DNA of 64,000 nucleotides from Schumannella soli (GCF_006517435.1 NZ_VHQG01000001.1:1194076-1258075); one strand, 5' to 3'. Numbered from the stretch's first letter, positions 23,726 to 32,245 are shown. Numbers and translations are program-made. Notes: a model not told the origin generated them from the letters alone.

Positions 23726-24463
23726 TTAGTCAGCTGGGCGCCCGTAACCGGCGACCTCGATCGCGCTCAGATCGTCGGTGGCTAGCTCATATGCGGCGAA
23801 GCCGACCTCGCGGCGTCGCGCGGTGATCGCTTCCTTGTACCGAGCGAGCATGCGCGAGTAAGTCGGGAGCATCTCGCCGTGTGAATTGCCGCGGCTGTCG
23901 CCCTCGATGATGGGACGGACCTCTTGCCAGCGTTCAGTTCGCACCAGGTGGTCGACATAGCTCGCCATGTGGCCTTCCCGACGATCGTTGAAGTCGAAGC
24001 CCTGATAGGAAAGCCTCCTCTCGGTGTCCGCAGAGACAGGGGTTCCGTCCTCCGAGAGGCGCGCGACGCTCGCACCGACGACGCGGAACATGTCGAGGAT
24101 GTCGCGGACGAGGCGACAATCCGACCGCGACAACTCCACGCTGTAGCCGCGTAGGTCGGCCTCGTACTCGGCGGTGAAACCCTTCTGCAACACCTCCACT
24201 CGTCCCTGGTGGTAGTCCGCCTCTCGCTCATCGACGTGCTCGAGGATCTCGTGCAGCAGGGCGAGCACGTGCCGGTCTCGGTCGGCCATGGACTCGGGCG
24301 CGGGGAGGTCGCCGGAGGAAGTGACGTCGTCATCGTTTTGGTAGAAGGCGGAGGCGCTCAACACGTCTCTGACGTACTCGCTCAAACTCTGTCGCTCTCG
24401 GAGAGCGGACAGCTCTAGTCGGTCCCGGACCTCGTCGCTGACTCGGACATTGATGGTTGCCAT
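23726..24463 (-). CDS. YfbU-family protein with N-terminal ribbon-helix-helix
   Basis: Residues 1-45 (MATINVRVSDEVRDRLELSA ... SEYVRDVLSA) look like a ribbon-helix-helix DNA-binding domain. The remainder matches YfbU, including the helix-rich EILEHVDEREADYHQG and the family signature SYQGFDFNDRREGHMASYVDH. YfbU proteins have been linked to cell death/toxin phenotypes in E. coli, but the mechanism is unsettled. Fusion to RHH suggests autoregulation; paired GTATCACG repeats lie just upstream of the gene. Confidence 0.7.
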   Translation of the reverse strand: MATINVRVSDEVRDRLELSALRERQSLSEYVRDVLSASAFYQNDDDVTSSGDLPAPESMADRDRHVLALLHEILEHVDEREADYHQGRVEVLQKGFTAEYEADLRGYSVELSRSDCRLVRDILDMFRVVGASVARLSEDGTPVSADTERRLSYQGFDFNDRREGHMASYVDHLVRTERWQEVRPIIEGDSRGNSHGEMLPTYSRMLARYKEAITARRREVGFAAYELATDDLSAIEVAGYGRPAD

Positions 24464-24488
24464 GCGGCCAGACTAGCCCCAATGTATG

Positions 24489-24520
24489 CGTGTATCACGA
24501 AAATGTTTACACGTATCACG
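24489..24520 (-). promoter_or_regulatory. paired GTATCACG repeats upstream of the YfbU/RHH gene
   Basis: GTATCACG occurs at 24492-24499 and 24513-24520, 21 bp apart (two helix turns), in an AT-rich stretch that also carries CGTGT/ACACG inverted repeats. This is a plausible operator for the RHH domain of the downstream gene. Confidence 0.45.
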
Positions 24521-24568
24521 GGGACGAAGCATCGGGCGCGGGGCTGCAGTCTGGCGACGCTCGGAACG

Positions 24569-24874
24569 CTAGAGACCCATCTCTAGTGCGGCCGCTGCGC
24601 TGCGCGCGATGAAGATCCCAACGACGATCGCGCTCGGATCCAGCTCGCCCCGGTTCTTCAGGTCGGCGAAGATCGCTTGGGCCTCCTGGGTCAACGAGGT
24701 GTCGTCGGGGTGCCTCAATAGGCGGACGCGATCCGCCTCGGTAAGAGGCCGATCGGGCACGGGGGCCTGTGGGCGTTCGTACACAATTCGATCGACGCGC
24801 TCTCCGGCCTGATAGTCAATGCAGATGGTGCACTGCGACGCGTAGTCAACCGAAGAGGACTTGCTTGGAGACAT
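24569..24874 (-). CDS. hypothetical protein (101 aa)
   Basis: Begins MSPSKSSSVDYASQCTICID; acidic, with LTEADRVRLLRHPDDTSLTQ and a C-terminal hydrophobic helix AIVVGIFIARSAAAALEMGL. No domain recognised. It stands alone between the HTH paralogue and the YfbU gene. Confidence 0.5.
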   Translation of the reverse strand: MSPSKSSSVDYASQCTICIDYQAGERVDRIVYERPQAPVPDRPLTEADRVRLLRHPDDTSLTQEAQAIFADLKNRGELDPSAIVVGIFIARSAAAALEMGL

Positions 24875-24935
24875 GAGCCAAGTGTGCGCCTAGGGCTCCG
24901 GTATTGCGCTCCCGGAACGGGTTACTGGCATAACC

Positions 24936-25505
24936 TCAAATATTAGAGTTGCCGAGGTCCTTGTGGTGCCTAGTGATCGGCAGGGCTGGTCGGGCTGGCC
25001 GGGTGACGGCGTAGTAGCTGCCGACAGCAGGTGTTTCTCGCTCGAGTTCGTCGAGCAGCAGCTGTTTCGTGCTGACGTCGTAGCCGAGGTCGGCATATTG
25101 GCGTTTCGCCTGGACGAGGTAGCTGTAGGCGGTCCAGCGAGAGATCCCGAGGACGGTGGCGGCTTCGGTGACGGTGGCGCCGTTGGCGTACATGGCGATG
25201 ATCACGAGTTGCGATCGGGTGAGGATGACGCTGCGGCGACGTGAGGGCATCTTGACCAGGCCGCGTCGCTCCTGGGCCGCGAGTTCGTCGGGTTCTGTCA
25301 GCGCGAGGTCCCAGTCGAAGCGGCGGTAGTCGCGGCCTGACTGGTCGCGGATGCCGGCGCCGCTGCCGTCGCTGGCGGTGGGCAGGACTGCGGCGACGTC
25401 AACGGCGACGATGTCGCCGGGCTTGCGGCTGGGGCGAAGCCAGACGCGTTGGCCGGGTTGGAGGGTGAGCCAGCTGCCGCTGAGGTACCGCCAGTTCGAG
25501 CTCAC
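24936..25505 (-). CDS. HTH regulator, paralogue of the 10763-11314 gene
   Basis: 189 aa. The N-terminal LQPGQRVWLRPSRKPGDIVA is followed by a variable middle and a C-terminal HTH (NGATVTEAATVLGISRWTAY) plus a helical tail. Same domain order as the 183-aa protein at 10763 (LRPGRRVWIRPKRRPG ... SMSPHTYDKLL). The pairing of an SH3-like beta module with an HTH in small proteins repeated in one island suggests element-specific regulators. Targets unknown. Confidence 0.65.
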   Translation of the reverse strand: MSSNWRYLSGSWLTLQPGQRVWLRPSRKPGDIVAVDVAAVLPTASDGSGAGIRDQSGRDYRRFDWDLALTEPDELAAQERRGLVKMPSRRRSVILTRSQLVIIAMYANGATVTEAATVLGISRWTAYSYLVQAKRQYADLGYDVSTKQLLLDELERETPAVGSYYAVTRPARPALPITRHHKDLGNSNI

Positions 25506-26317
25506 AGCAGTGACCGTAGCCGCATCGCCGATTCGCTCCGCTCGCTTGCTCGAGGTGCCCGCCAGGAACCGATCGCGCGCGGGATGATGTGCGCCGCGAC
25601 TGCGGCGGCGCCCTGGCCCTGATGTGCCGTCTGGGTCATCGAGGGTTGGGTATCACCGTAGATCGTTGCGCAACGGCGCTGTCCATGAGGGAGTGGGATG
25701 GCTTCGCGGACCGCCGTGGCCCGCCGAACATAGACCGTTTATAGGTAAGGCAGAGTAAGCAACAGGTGATCGAAAGTTGCACATTCATGTGAACGTATGA
25801 TTTCGTGGCGCGGCTGGTTACCGCGTAGGCCCGACGGCGCCTCCGGTCGATCCCTGATGCCGGCGGACGGCGCTGTCGGGCCGTCTCAGCCCTGGCTCCC
25901 GCGAGTAGTCGATGCCTGTCCATCTGAACGCGAGATGGCGAGGTTTTAGGCGAGGCCAGCACCCGCACGGAGCTGGAGACTCGGGTAAACCCGAGCAGGC
26001 AAGGGTGGCCGCTGCTACGGCGGCGGTCGAACCCGGGATGTCGCCGTAGCATCGTCGAACCGATCCGTGGCATTTGGAGTCTGTTGCAGATTGCGTCAAT
26101 CCGCCGAATAGGAGCTACCCGATCGGGCTTGTCACCGTCCCCGGATCGGAAACGTTTTGTTCACCCCCTGAACGTGGACTGGTGTGACCGTTTCGCGGGC
26201 CGGATCATCGGTCTAGTTACCTGGGGCTCGGGGCTCCCGGTTGCAGCACCCGTCGACGGAGCTGCGGGTGGGTTCGCGGGGGCGAGCCCACCCCATCAAC
26301 TTGAACTGGAAGCCGCC
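25506..26317. other. long gene-free stretch with inverted repeats
   Basis: About 810 bp without a convincing gene. It contains the palindrome CGTTGCGCAACG (25664-25675); an AT-rich patch around 25735-25805; the hairpin CTCGGG-TAAA-CCCGAG (25980-25995); GCTACGGCG (26014-26022) complementary to CGCCGTAGC (26042-26050); and an 11-bp hairpin (GGGTGGGTTCG with CGAGCCCACCC) ending about 25 nt before the 26318 gene. The last could be a terminator or a translational control element. Confidence 0.45.
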
Positions 26318-26695
26318 ATGACCGACGCGATCGCCCTCTCCACCGTTCCGACCTCGCTCGAGGCGCTGATGCGCGTCGATGGCGCGCTGGCGGTCGCGCT
26401 GGTCGACGCGAGCACGGGGATGCTGCTCGGCGGCGTCGGCTCCGGGATCGATCTCGAGGTCGCCGCGGCCGGGAACACGGAGATCGTGCGGGCGAAGGTC
26501 CGCACCGCCCGTGCTCTGGGGCTGCCGGACTCGATCGAAGACATCCTGGTGACGATGTCGACCCAGTTCCACATCATCCGCCCCCTCACTCGGGCGCCCG
26601 AGGTGTTCATCTACCTCGTCCTCGACCGAGACCGCGGCAACCTCGCCATGGCCCGGTTGAAGACCAAGGAGATCGAGAACCAGCTGATCCTCTGA
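26318..26695 (+). CDS. roadblock/LC7-like protein (125 aa)
   Basis: Begins MTDAIALSTVPTSLEALMRV. The alternation of strand (DGALAVALVDASTGMLLGGV), long helix and strands (HIIRPLTRAPEVFIYLVLDR) with a C-terminal helix is that of roadblock/LC7 domains, which in actinobacteria act with small GTPases or as independent signalling modules. No GTPase gene is adjacent. GGAAG precedes the ATG at a suitable distance. Cytosolic. Confidence 0.6.
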   Translation: MTDAIALSTVPTSLEALMRVDGALAVALVDASTGMLLGGVGSGIDLEVAAAGNTEIVRAKVRTARALGLPDSIEDILVTMSTQFHIIRPLTRAPEVFIYLVLDRDRGNLAMARLKTKEIENQLIL

Positions 26696-26863
26696 TCGGT
26701 TCCTGGGGTGTCGGGCCCCTTCCGATCAGCTATCAGCTCCGACAGGTGCAGCCTGTCTCTCCGGGCCGGCGCCCTATGTCCTGATCCACACGTGGCGTCG
26801 GCCCGGCCCGCCCCAGCGTGAGCCCGGATACCGCTCGGTCGGCATCCGGCTCAGAATGTGCAC

Positions 26864-27316
26864 ATGACCGACTCGAGGGAGCCGCGATTGCGTCGCGCGC
26901 AGCTCGCGCGGCGTATCGCCGCCGGGGTGACTCTGCTCGCCGCCGGCGCGGCCGCGGCGACCGCGATCCCGGTCATGATCGCCTCCGCCGAACACATCCA
27001 GAGCTTTCAGCAGCCGACATCATCGACGGACTGCGAACCGCTGTCCGCGGCCGAGGTGCGCGCCGCACCGGTCGCGTTCGCCGCGACCGCGAACCACATC
27101 GAGCACGACACCGTCGCACTGAAGGTCACGTCCCGCTATGCCGGCATCACCGCCGAGCACGTGCAGGTGCCCCAGGGGAACGGCGCCGCTGAGATCCGCT
27201 TCCGCACCGGAAAGCACTACCTACTCGCCGCGGAGGACGAGCGGATCCTCGGCTGCGGGATCTCCGGCGAAGCGACCGAGGAACAACGAGCCCTCTACAT
27301 CCAGGCCTTCGGCTGA
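26864..27316 (+). CDS. secreted or membrane-anchored hypothetical protein (150 aa)
   Basis: A basic N-terminus (MTDSREPRLRRAQLARR) and one hydrophobic segment (AAGVTLLAAGAAAATAIPVM) suggest a signal anchor. The exported part has two Cys residues (DCEPLS and LGCGIS) that could form a disulfide and ends EEQRALYIQAFG. A GTG six bases upstream is an alternative start. No family recognised. Confidence 0.55.
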   Translation: MTDSREPRLRRAQLARRIAAGVTLLAAGAAAATAIPVMIASAEHIQSFQQPTSSTDCEPLSAAEVRAAPVAFAATANHIEHDTVALKVTSRYAGITAEHVQVPQGNGAAEIRFRTGKHYLLAAEDERILGCGISGEATEEQRALYIQAFG

Positions 27317-27340
27317 GACGCGCGACACTAGCTTGAGCAC

Positions 27341-27532
27341 ATGAGCGACCAACCTGCCCAGAACAAGCCCGTCATGGACGGCGCTACCGACGCCACCGCC
27401 GAACAGAAGGGTGTGGGCCGCGCCGAGCAGCTCGACGCCGACCGCCAACTCGGCCACGCGCCTGGCCGCTCTGCGAGTGAGCGCGCTGCGGCCGAAAGTG
27501 ACGCCGATGAGCTCGCTCTCGAGGAGCACTGA
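27341..27532 (+). CDS. small acidic hypothetical protein (63 aa)
   Basis: MSDQPAQNKPVMDGATDATA ... LALEEH; low-complexity, acidic and probably disordered. The start follows the previous gene by 24 bp, so it may be in the same operon. Weak Shine-Dalgarno sequence. Confidence 0.4.
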   Translation: MSDQPAQNKPVMDGATDATAEQKGVGRAEQLDADRQLGHAPGRSASERAAAESDADELALEEH

Positions 27533-27630
27533 GCTAGCAGGAGACCGCCTGCGCCTCGCCGCGGCTGCGCTGCGGCTGATGGGCTGCGTGCTAGCACTGT
27601 CTGTCCGCGACACTGTGCTCGGGGGAGTCA

Positions 27631-28563
27631 ATGCAGCAGCTGGTTTCGGGTTCGATCATCGTCGCGGCGATCGCGGTCGGTCTTGCCGTGCTGGCGGTCG
27701 TGTCGGCATGGCGATCTCGCGCGCGGGTGGTGGCGTCGAGAGCGCAGCTGGAGTCGTTGCGGGCGCAGCTGGAGGGTGTTCGGGCTGAGCGTGCGCGGAT
27801 CGAGTCGGTCGCGATGTCGCGGCGTGAGCTGACGAACTTCATCGTCCACGATCTGCGCACCCCGATCAGCGGGATCGTCGCGGTGAGTGAGGCGCTCATC
27901 GACGGGATGGCATCTGAGCCAGAGCGGTTCCATCGCCGGATTCGCGAGATGGGGCTGGATCTGGCGGCGATGCTCGACGACCTCGATGAGCTCGCGCGCG
28001 TCGAGTCGCCGACGGTCCGTCTCTCGTTGACGCGACTTCCGCTGACGCAACTGGTCAGCGGTGTGGTCGACGACCATCGGCTGCTCCACCCTGACCGCAT
28101 CATCGATTTCGCTTCCACCGCCCCGGTCATGGTCGACGGTGACGGGACCGAGCTTCGTCGAGCTATGACGAATCTGCTGCGCAATGCCATCGAGCATTCG
28201 CCCGGCCGTGTCGAGGTGACGGTGGGCATCGATAGCCGAGGCGCGGTGATCTCGGTCACTGATGTCGGAGCCGGCGTGGGGGAGGGCCAGGGGGAGCTCC
28301 TGTTCGAACCCGGCTGGCGGGGCGCTCCCGCGGCAGCCGGCGGATCAGGTCTCGGACTGGCCATAGCTCGGGGTGTCGCGCGAGCGCACGCCGGCGACAT
28401 CACAGTGACGAATCTGGCCCAAGGATGCCGATTCGATCTGGTGCTGCCCCTGGCGGTCGATCCTGTGACCCAGCTGACCGAGATGTCACGGAACGGTCAC
28501 GGGGCCATCGGGTCACTGACGGACCCCGAACCCCTGTCACCAACCGGGATCCAACCGACTTAA
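27631..28563 (+). CDS. sensor histidine kinase (310 aa)
   Basis: One N-terminal membrane span (about residues 5-26), a coiled-coil linker, then an HisKA H-box FIVHDLRTPISG (His73) and an HATPase domain with N-box NLLRNAIEH, G1 DVGAGVG and G2 GGSGLGLAIARG. With almost no extracytoplasmic loop it must sense within the membrane or cytosol. No response regulator gene is adjacent, so it is an orphan here; it is followed 10 bp later by a lipoprotein gene that could be a partner. GGGGGAG before the ATG supports the start. Confidence 0.85.
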   Translation: MQQLVSGSIIVAAIAVGLAVLAVVSAWRSRARVVASRAQLESLRAQLEGVRAERARIESVAMSRRELTNFIVHDLRTPISGIVAVSEALIDGMASEPERFHRRIREMGLDLAAMLDDLDELARVESPTVRLSLTRLPLTQLVSGVVDDHRLLHPDRIIDFASTAPVMVDGDGTELRRAMTNLLRNAIEHSPGRVEVTVGIDSRGAVISVTDVGAGVGEGQGELLFEPGWRGAPAAAGGSGLGLAIARGVARAHAGDITVTNLAQGCRFDLVLPLAVDPVTQLTEMSRNGHGAIGSLTDPEPLSPTGIQPT

Positions 28564-28573
28564 GGACCGAACA

Positions 28574-29263
28574 ATGCGTTCCAAGACCTCGCTCATCAAG
28601 GGCGGCCTCGGCATCATCGCCGTCAGCGCTCTCGCCTTCTCGCTCGCAGCGTGCTCGACGAGCAACAACAGCGGCTCCTCGCCCAGCAAGGAGACCACTA
28701 AGTCGTCCGAGACGAAGCCGGAGCCGGTCGTCTCGCTGCCCGACCTCTCGAAGGGCGTCGACACGGAGGTGACCGTCGACCAGGGCTTCGTCGACGCGCT
28801 GACGAGCCTCAAGCTCACCCCGGGTGTCGTCGGCACCGCCAAGTTCGAGAACGGGATCTTCTCCTTCCCGATCACCGGCGGCAACGTCGACTACTACGAC
28901 CCGGCCAAGTCGTACCGTCCCTACGTGCAGGGTGAGATCGACCACAACGGCTCGGGCATCAGCCTCACCGGGGGCGGCAAGGTCGTCGAGCTGACCGACT
29001 TCGTCATCGACCCGGGCACCTCCGAGCTGCACGGCAAGGTGACCGTCGACGGCCAGGTCGCCGCTGACGACGCCTTCCTCTTCGACCTCCACGGAGGCAC
29101 CCTGAAGCCGCTGCGGACCGAGGGCAACAACGGCATCCTCGAGGGCACCACGGTGCACATCTCGGCCGACGCCGCCGACCTGCTGAACAAGACCTTCGGC
29201 ACCGACGCCGTCAAGCCCCAGTTGCTCGTGGGCGTCGCGAAGATCACCGTCGCCACCAAGTAA
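28574..29263 (+). CDS. surface lipoprotein (229 aa)
   Basis: Signal peptide with lipobox LAAC (Cys27), a Ser/Thr/Lys-rich linker, then a beta-rich domain with GEIDHNGSGISLTGGGKVVE and LTDFVIDPGTSELHGKVTVD. The GxIxHxG ... LxDFxIDP pattern recalls HtaA-like or choice-of-anchor surface domains, but the match is loose. Exported and lipid-anchored. It lies directly downstream of the histidine kinase, so co-transcription and a functional link are likely. A strong terminator follows. Confidence 0.65.
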   Translation: MRSKTSLIKGGLGIIAVSALAFSLAACSTSNNSGSSPSKETTKSSETKPEPVVSLPDLSKGVDTEVTVDQGFVDALTSLKLTPGVVGTAKFENGIFSFPITGGNVDYYDPAKSYRPYVQGEIDHNGSGISLTGGGKVVELTDFVIDPGTSELHGKVTVDGQVAADDAFLFDLHGGTLKPLRTEGNNGILEGTTVHISADAADLLNKTFGTDAVKPQLLVGVAKITVATK

Positions 29264-29309
29264 CACCGGTGGCGACTGGGTGAGCCTTGACTCACCCGAT
29301 CCCGGTAGG

Positions 29310-29340
29310 ACCCGCCGCGCGATACGCGCGGCGGGTTCTT
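29310..29340 (+). terminator. intrinsic terminator after the kinase-lipoprotein pair
   Basis: ACCCGCCGCGCG-ATA-CGCGCGGCGGGT followed by TCTT; a near-perfect 12-bp GC stem. Confidence 0.8.
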
Positions 29341-29600
29341 CCGTTTGCCGATCGACATCGCCCGACCAGTTTTGAGCCGCAGCATCCTCGCGAGCACGCG
29401 CGGGGTGCTACTGCCTGAGCGCGTCGGTGCGCGAAGCCCGATGGCAGACAGATCGGTCTAGTATCGATCGACGGCGTCCACGTCGAGGGTCGGCGCCGCA
29501 CTGTTGCAGGTTGCGAGCGCCGACCCGATTTCAGATCTCAGGGGTGCGCGTGCTCGCTGTGGCGGCATTCACGGCCGCGAATGTCGCTCGCCTCGGACTG

Positions 29601-29672
29601 GGGGAAGCGTGACAGCGATGTCGTCGCCAGCACTCGGTGCGCGGGCGCGTTGCACAGCCCGGTAGAAGGTCG
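29601..29672 (-). pseudogene. 3'-end remnant of a serine recombinase gene
   Basis: The minus strand encodes PTFYRAVQRARAPSAGDDIA followed by VTLP, which lines up with the C-terminus of the recombinase at 20730 (ATVYRAVQRARTANVGDDIA then ITLP). Nothing else of the gene is present, so this is a recombination or deletion scar. Confidence 0.65.
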
Positions 29673-29701
29673 GGGCCGGCTGTGGGTCAGCGGAGGGCGC
29701 G

Positions 29702-30250
29702 TCAGGCATCGCGGGCCACGAGTGTCGGTGCGAGCTCTTCGATGCGAAGCAGGGTGACGAGGCTGCGGAGCGCCTTGGCATAGCGAGAGCGGATCGTTGA
29801 GGGTGCGATTCCCTCCAACGCCGCAACTTCCGCGAGCGAGAAGCCGTCCCAGTTGACCAGGCGTACGATCTCCGCCTCGCTGTCCGGCAGCTCGGCCAGT
29901 GCCGCCTGGATTGTGACTCGGAGCTCGACTTCCTCTGCGTCGGTTGTCGGGGGAGCCGAGTTGGAGATCATCACGCCGCGGAGTCGCTCGACCGCTGCAC
30001 GGTGGCGACCGAGCGAACGTCGCTGGTTCAGGAGCGTGTTCCGGGCGACCACGAACAGCCACATCCGCGCCCCGTCCGGGTCGGAGGGAAGCTGCCTCAC
30101 TTTCCGCCACGCGGTCTCCATCGCGTCGCCGAGCACATCGGCCGCCGCGGACCGCGGGTCCGTGCGCCGCTCGAGGTAGGCGAGAAGATCCGCGGCGTTG
30201 GCTTCGAATGCTCGCCGCATCCGCTCATGCGCGGTCGCCCAATCGCTCAT
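29702..30250 (-). CDS. ECF-type sigma-70 factor (182 aa)
   Basis: Region 2 (about 15-85: AYLERRTDPRSAAADVLGDA, RMWLFVVARNTLLNQRR) and region 4 (about 115-170: LAELPDSEAEIVRLVNWDGF, LAEVAALEGIAPSTIRSRYA) are clear. It directs RNA polymerase to alternative promoters, typically under surface stress. The start overlaps the stop of the upstream membrane-protein gene (ATGA), so the two are translationally coupled, with the membrane protein first. This is the reverse of the usual sigma then anti-sigma order. Confidence 0.85.
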   Translation of the reverse strand: MSDWATAHERMRRAFEANAADLLAYLERRTDPRSAAADVLGDAMETAWRKVRQLPSDPDGARMWLFVVARNTLLNQRRSLGRHRAAVERLRGVMISNSAPPTTDAEEVELRVTIQAALAELPDSEAEIVRLVNWDGFSLAEVAALEGIAPSTIRSRYAKALRSLVTLLRIEELAPTLVARDA

Positions 30251-30878
30251 CGGCCGACCCGGTAAACACCCTGCGTGCTGTCGATGACGATCGACTGCGC
30301 GTCGAACCCCTGCGATGTCAGGTATTCACCGAGCGCCAGTGCGATGTCGGTCTTCTGGTCAGCGACCTTTGCGCTCAGCGACTCGCGCGTCGCCGTGATC
30401 GCCGCTTGATCGGCGGCGACACTCGTCGGCACGTCCGAGGCCCTAGCCGGAGCAGTCGGTGCATCGGTGGGGACGTCCACCGTGACCGGATGATCGGCCA
30501 GCCACTGCTGTGCCTTCTGAAACACCGCGCGCGCATCCGTCGAACCACCGTTGACCCCATCGGCGTACCCGGCGGAGAGGATGAAGCTCACCGTCTTCAC
30601 CGGCGCCGAATCGCCGCTGACCGGGACCGCTTCGGCGACAACCTCGCCCGGCGCCGTCCACCAGAGAGAGTGAGTCGCCGCAGCGGCGACGTTGGCCCGC
30701 CGATCACGAGCGCACCCGCGACGACCGCGGAGAAGGTGATCCGACGCCGTTTCTTCGTGCTACGAAGCGCGGCGCTGGCCGCCTCATCGCTCACGGCCAT
30801 CAGCGCATCCATCCGAGCGGCATCCTGCGTGACCCGCGGCGCCCCGCTGCGGACGAGGTTCTCAAGTTCAATCGTCAT
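30247..30878 (-). pseudogene. frameshifted single-span membrane partner of the sigma factor
   Basis: MTIELENLVRSGAPRVTQDA ... KKRRRITFSAVVAGALVIGG reads well, then the sensible sequence continues in another frame (NVAAAATHSLWWTAPGEVV ... DSTQGVYRVGR). One extra G in the minus-strand GGG run (plus-strand 30696-30698) would restore a single protein of about 210 aa with a cytosolic N-terminus, one membrane helix and an exported domain. It may be an anti-sigma factor or anchored partner, although no zinc anti-sigma motif is visible. GGAG precedes the ATG. Possibly intact in the organism. Confidence 0.6.
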
Positions 30879-31230
30879 GTCGATCTCCAGTCGCTTCTAC
30901 TGACGACATGTCCGCAACCGCCTCGATTGACGAAGAGTCGTCGAAGATATCTGCCGGAGCATCGCGGGCTGCGCCGGCTGATCTTTTCTTCCGACGCGAC
31001 GACGCGCGTCCGAGTCGCGCTCACGAGATGGCGTGCGCGACGCAGCGGCGTGCGCCGTGTTGAAATACGCACCACGGTTTGAGTAACTATCAGTGTCAGG
31101 TGGCCCGGCGCTGTAGGGATCTCCGCGATCAGGGGCGGGGATAGACGGCGCCGGGCCCACGCGGGAACCAACCGCGCTCTGGGAGCGTACCGCCGGGGAA
31201 TGCGCGCGCTCCTATCGAGCTCGTCGAGTG
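30879..31230. other. gene-free stretch upstream of the sigma operon
   Basis: About 350 bp with no convincing gene; it should hold the minus-strand promoter of the sigma-factor operon. I see no clear -35/-10 pair. Confidence 0.35.
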
Positions 31231-31437
31231 TCAGTGGTCGGTGTGTTCTTCGATGCGTTGTTGCGCGAGACGCAGTGAGACGAAGACGCCGAGGTCGCGG
31301 CCGTCAGAGTCGAAGGCGTGGAAGAGGCGGTCGTTCTGCTCGATCTTGCCGAGGTAGCGGGATCGGGTGCGATCGCTGAGGGCCCAGAGTCCGGGGGTCA
31401 CGGCGACGCACTCGATCGAAGCGGTTGAGTCGCTCAT
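31231..31437 (-). CDS. small hypothetical protein (68 aa)
   Basis: MSDSTASIECVAVTPGLWAL ... GVFVSLRLAQQRIEEHTDH; a compact beta-then-helix protein. AAGGGG about 9 nt before the ATG 31437 marks the start. Resembles short single-domain actinobacterial proteins (FHAFDSDGRDLG) without a function. Confidence 0.55.
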   Translation of the reverse strand: MSDSTASIECVAVTPGLWALSDRTRSRYLGKIEQNDRLFHAFDSDGRDLGVFVSLRLAQQRIEEHTDH

Positions 31438-31577
31438 GACGGATCCCCTTCGCTGCGGTCCGCCGCCGATGGTACGCCGACGCGCGAGCGCTGCGGAGGG
31501 GTTGACGGGCACCGTCAAGGGGTATCCGGGGGACCGGGGCAGGGGTAGCATCCCGGCGTCGGCCGAAGGAGTCCGGT

Positions 31578-32024
31578 ATGCCGTATCCCGCGAGCTCGCA
31601 GCTGCGCGAGCGCATTCTGAAGTTGCGTCAGGCGCTGCCGTCTCGCCTCGAGTGCGAGATCGCGGAGCTGGCGGAGATCGAGAACCAGGTCTATCTTCTC
31701 GACGCGCAAGAGGTCGAGGACTGGGCGCTCGACGTGGTCGTGCGGATCCGGTTCGATGATCATCTCGGCCGCCATGCTGACTTCGCGCTCCGCTATGCGG
31801 ATGAACTCGAGACCGAGCTCGCCCGCCACCGCCTTCGGCGCGTCGAGGACTCGGCATTCGCGAAAGCGCAAGGGGGTGTGCTGAATCAGGTGTCGCGCGT
31901 AGCGTCGCCGCACACGGACGGTCTCATTGGGGGCCAGAGAGGTCGCGACCGTGAAAACCCGAGAGCTCTCCACGCCGCAGCGCACTTTCGTGCTGCGCTC
32001 CGACGCGGCCGGCGTGAAAGCTGA
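31578..32024 (+). CDS. helical hypothetical protein (148 aa, C-terminus doubtful)
   Basis: The first ~110 residues (MPYPASSQLRERILKLRQAL ... LETELARHRLRRVED) have good codon use and look like a helical soluble protein. The last ~25 residues overlap the start of the next gene and are Arg-rich, so the true end may have been lost by a frameshift. No family recognised. Confidence 0.45.
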   Translation: MPYPASSQLRERILKLRQALPSRLECEIAELAEIENQVYLLDAQEVEDWALDVVVRIRFDDHLGRHADFALRYADELETELARHRLRRVEDSAFAKAQGGVLNQVSRVASPHTDGLIGGQRGRDRENPRALHAAAHFRAALRRGRRES

Positions 32025-32226
32025 ATCCGACATCACCCGCGCCCTCCGCGACGGAGGAGGCTTCGTCGAACTCGAGCTGCTGAACGACCAGACGGCGAGT
32101 GTCCTCGTCACTTCCCGGTCCGAGATCGTCGTCACCGACATCCACATCGACGACGACCAAGGTGGTGACACTGCGGCGACTTCGTCGCGAGGGACGAGCA
32201 TCGACATGCTCGACTGGGAGATGTGA
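31951..32226 (+). CDS. hypothetical protein (91 aa)
   Basis: The GTG start (VKTRELSTPQRTFVLRSDAA) has AGAGAGG 8 nt upstream. Beta-rich with GFVELELLNDQTASVLVTSR and EIVVTDIHIDDDQGG, ending DMLDWEM. No family recognised. A bidirectional terminator follows. Confidence 0.55.
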   Translation: MKTRELSTPQRTFVLRSDAAGVKAESDITRALRDGGGFVELELLNDQTASVLVTSRSEIVVTDIHIDDDQGGDTAATSSRGTSIDMLDWEM

Positions 32227-32245
32227 CCCCCGTTCGACGGGGGTC
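32225..32245. terminator. bidirectional hairpin terminator
   Basis: GACCCCCGT-TCG-ACGGGGGTC, a perfect 9-bp stem, lies exactly between the ends of two convergent genes. Confidence 0.75.

Noticed and set aside
25980..26050. tRNA-like fold around GGTCGAACCC
   Set aside because: The two inverted repeats do not give a cloverleaf and no acceptor or anticodon arm can be formed.
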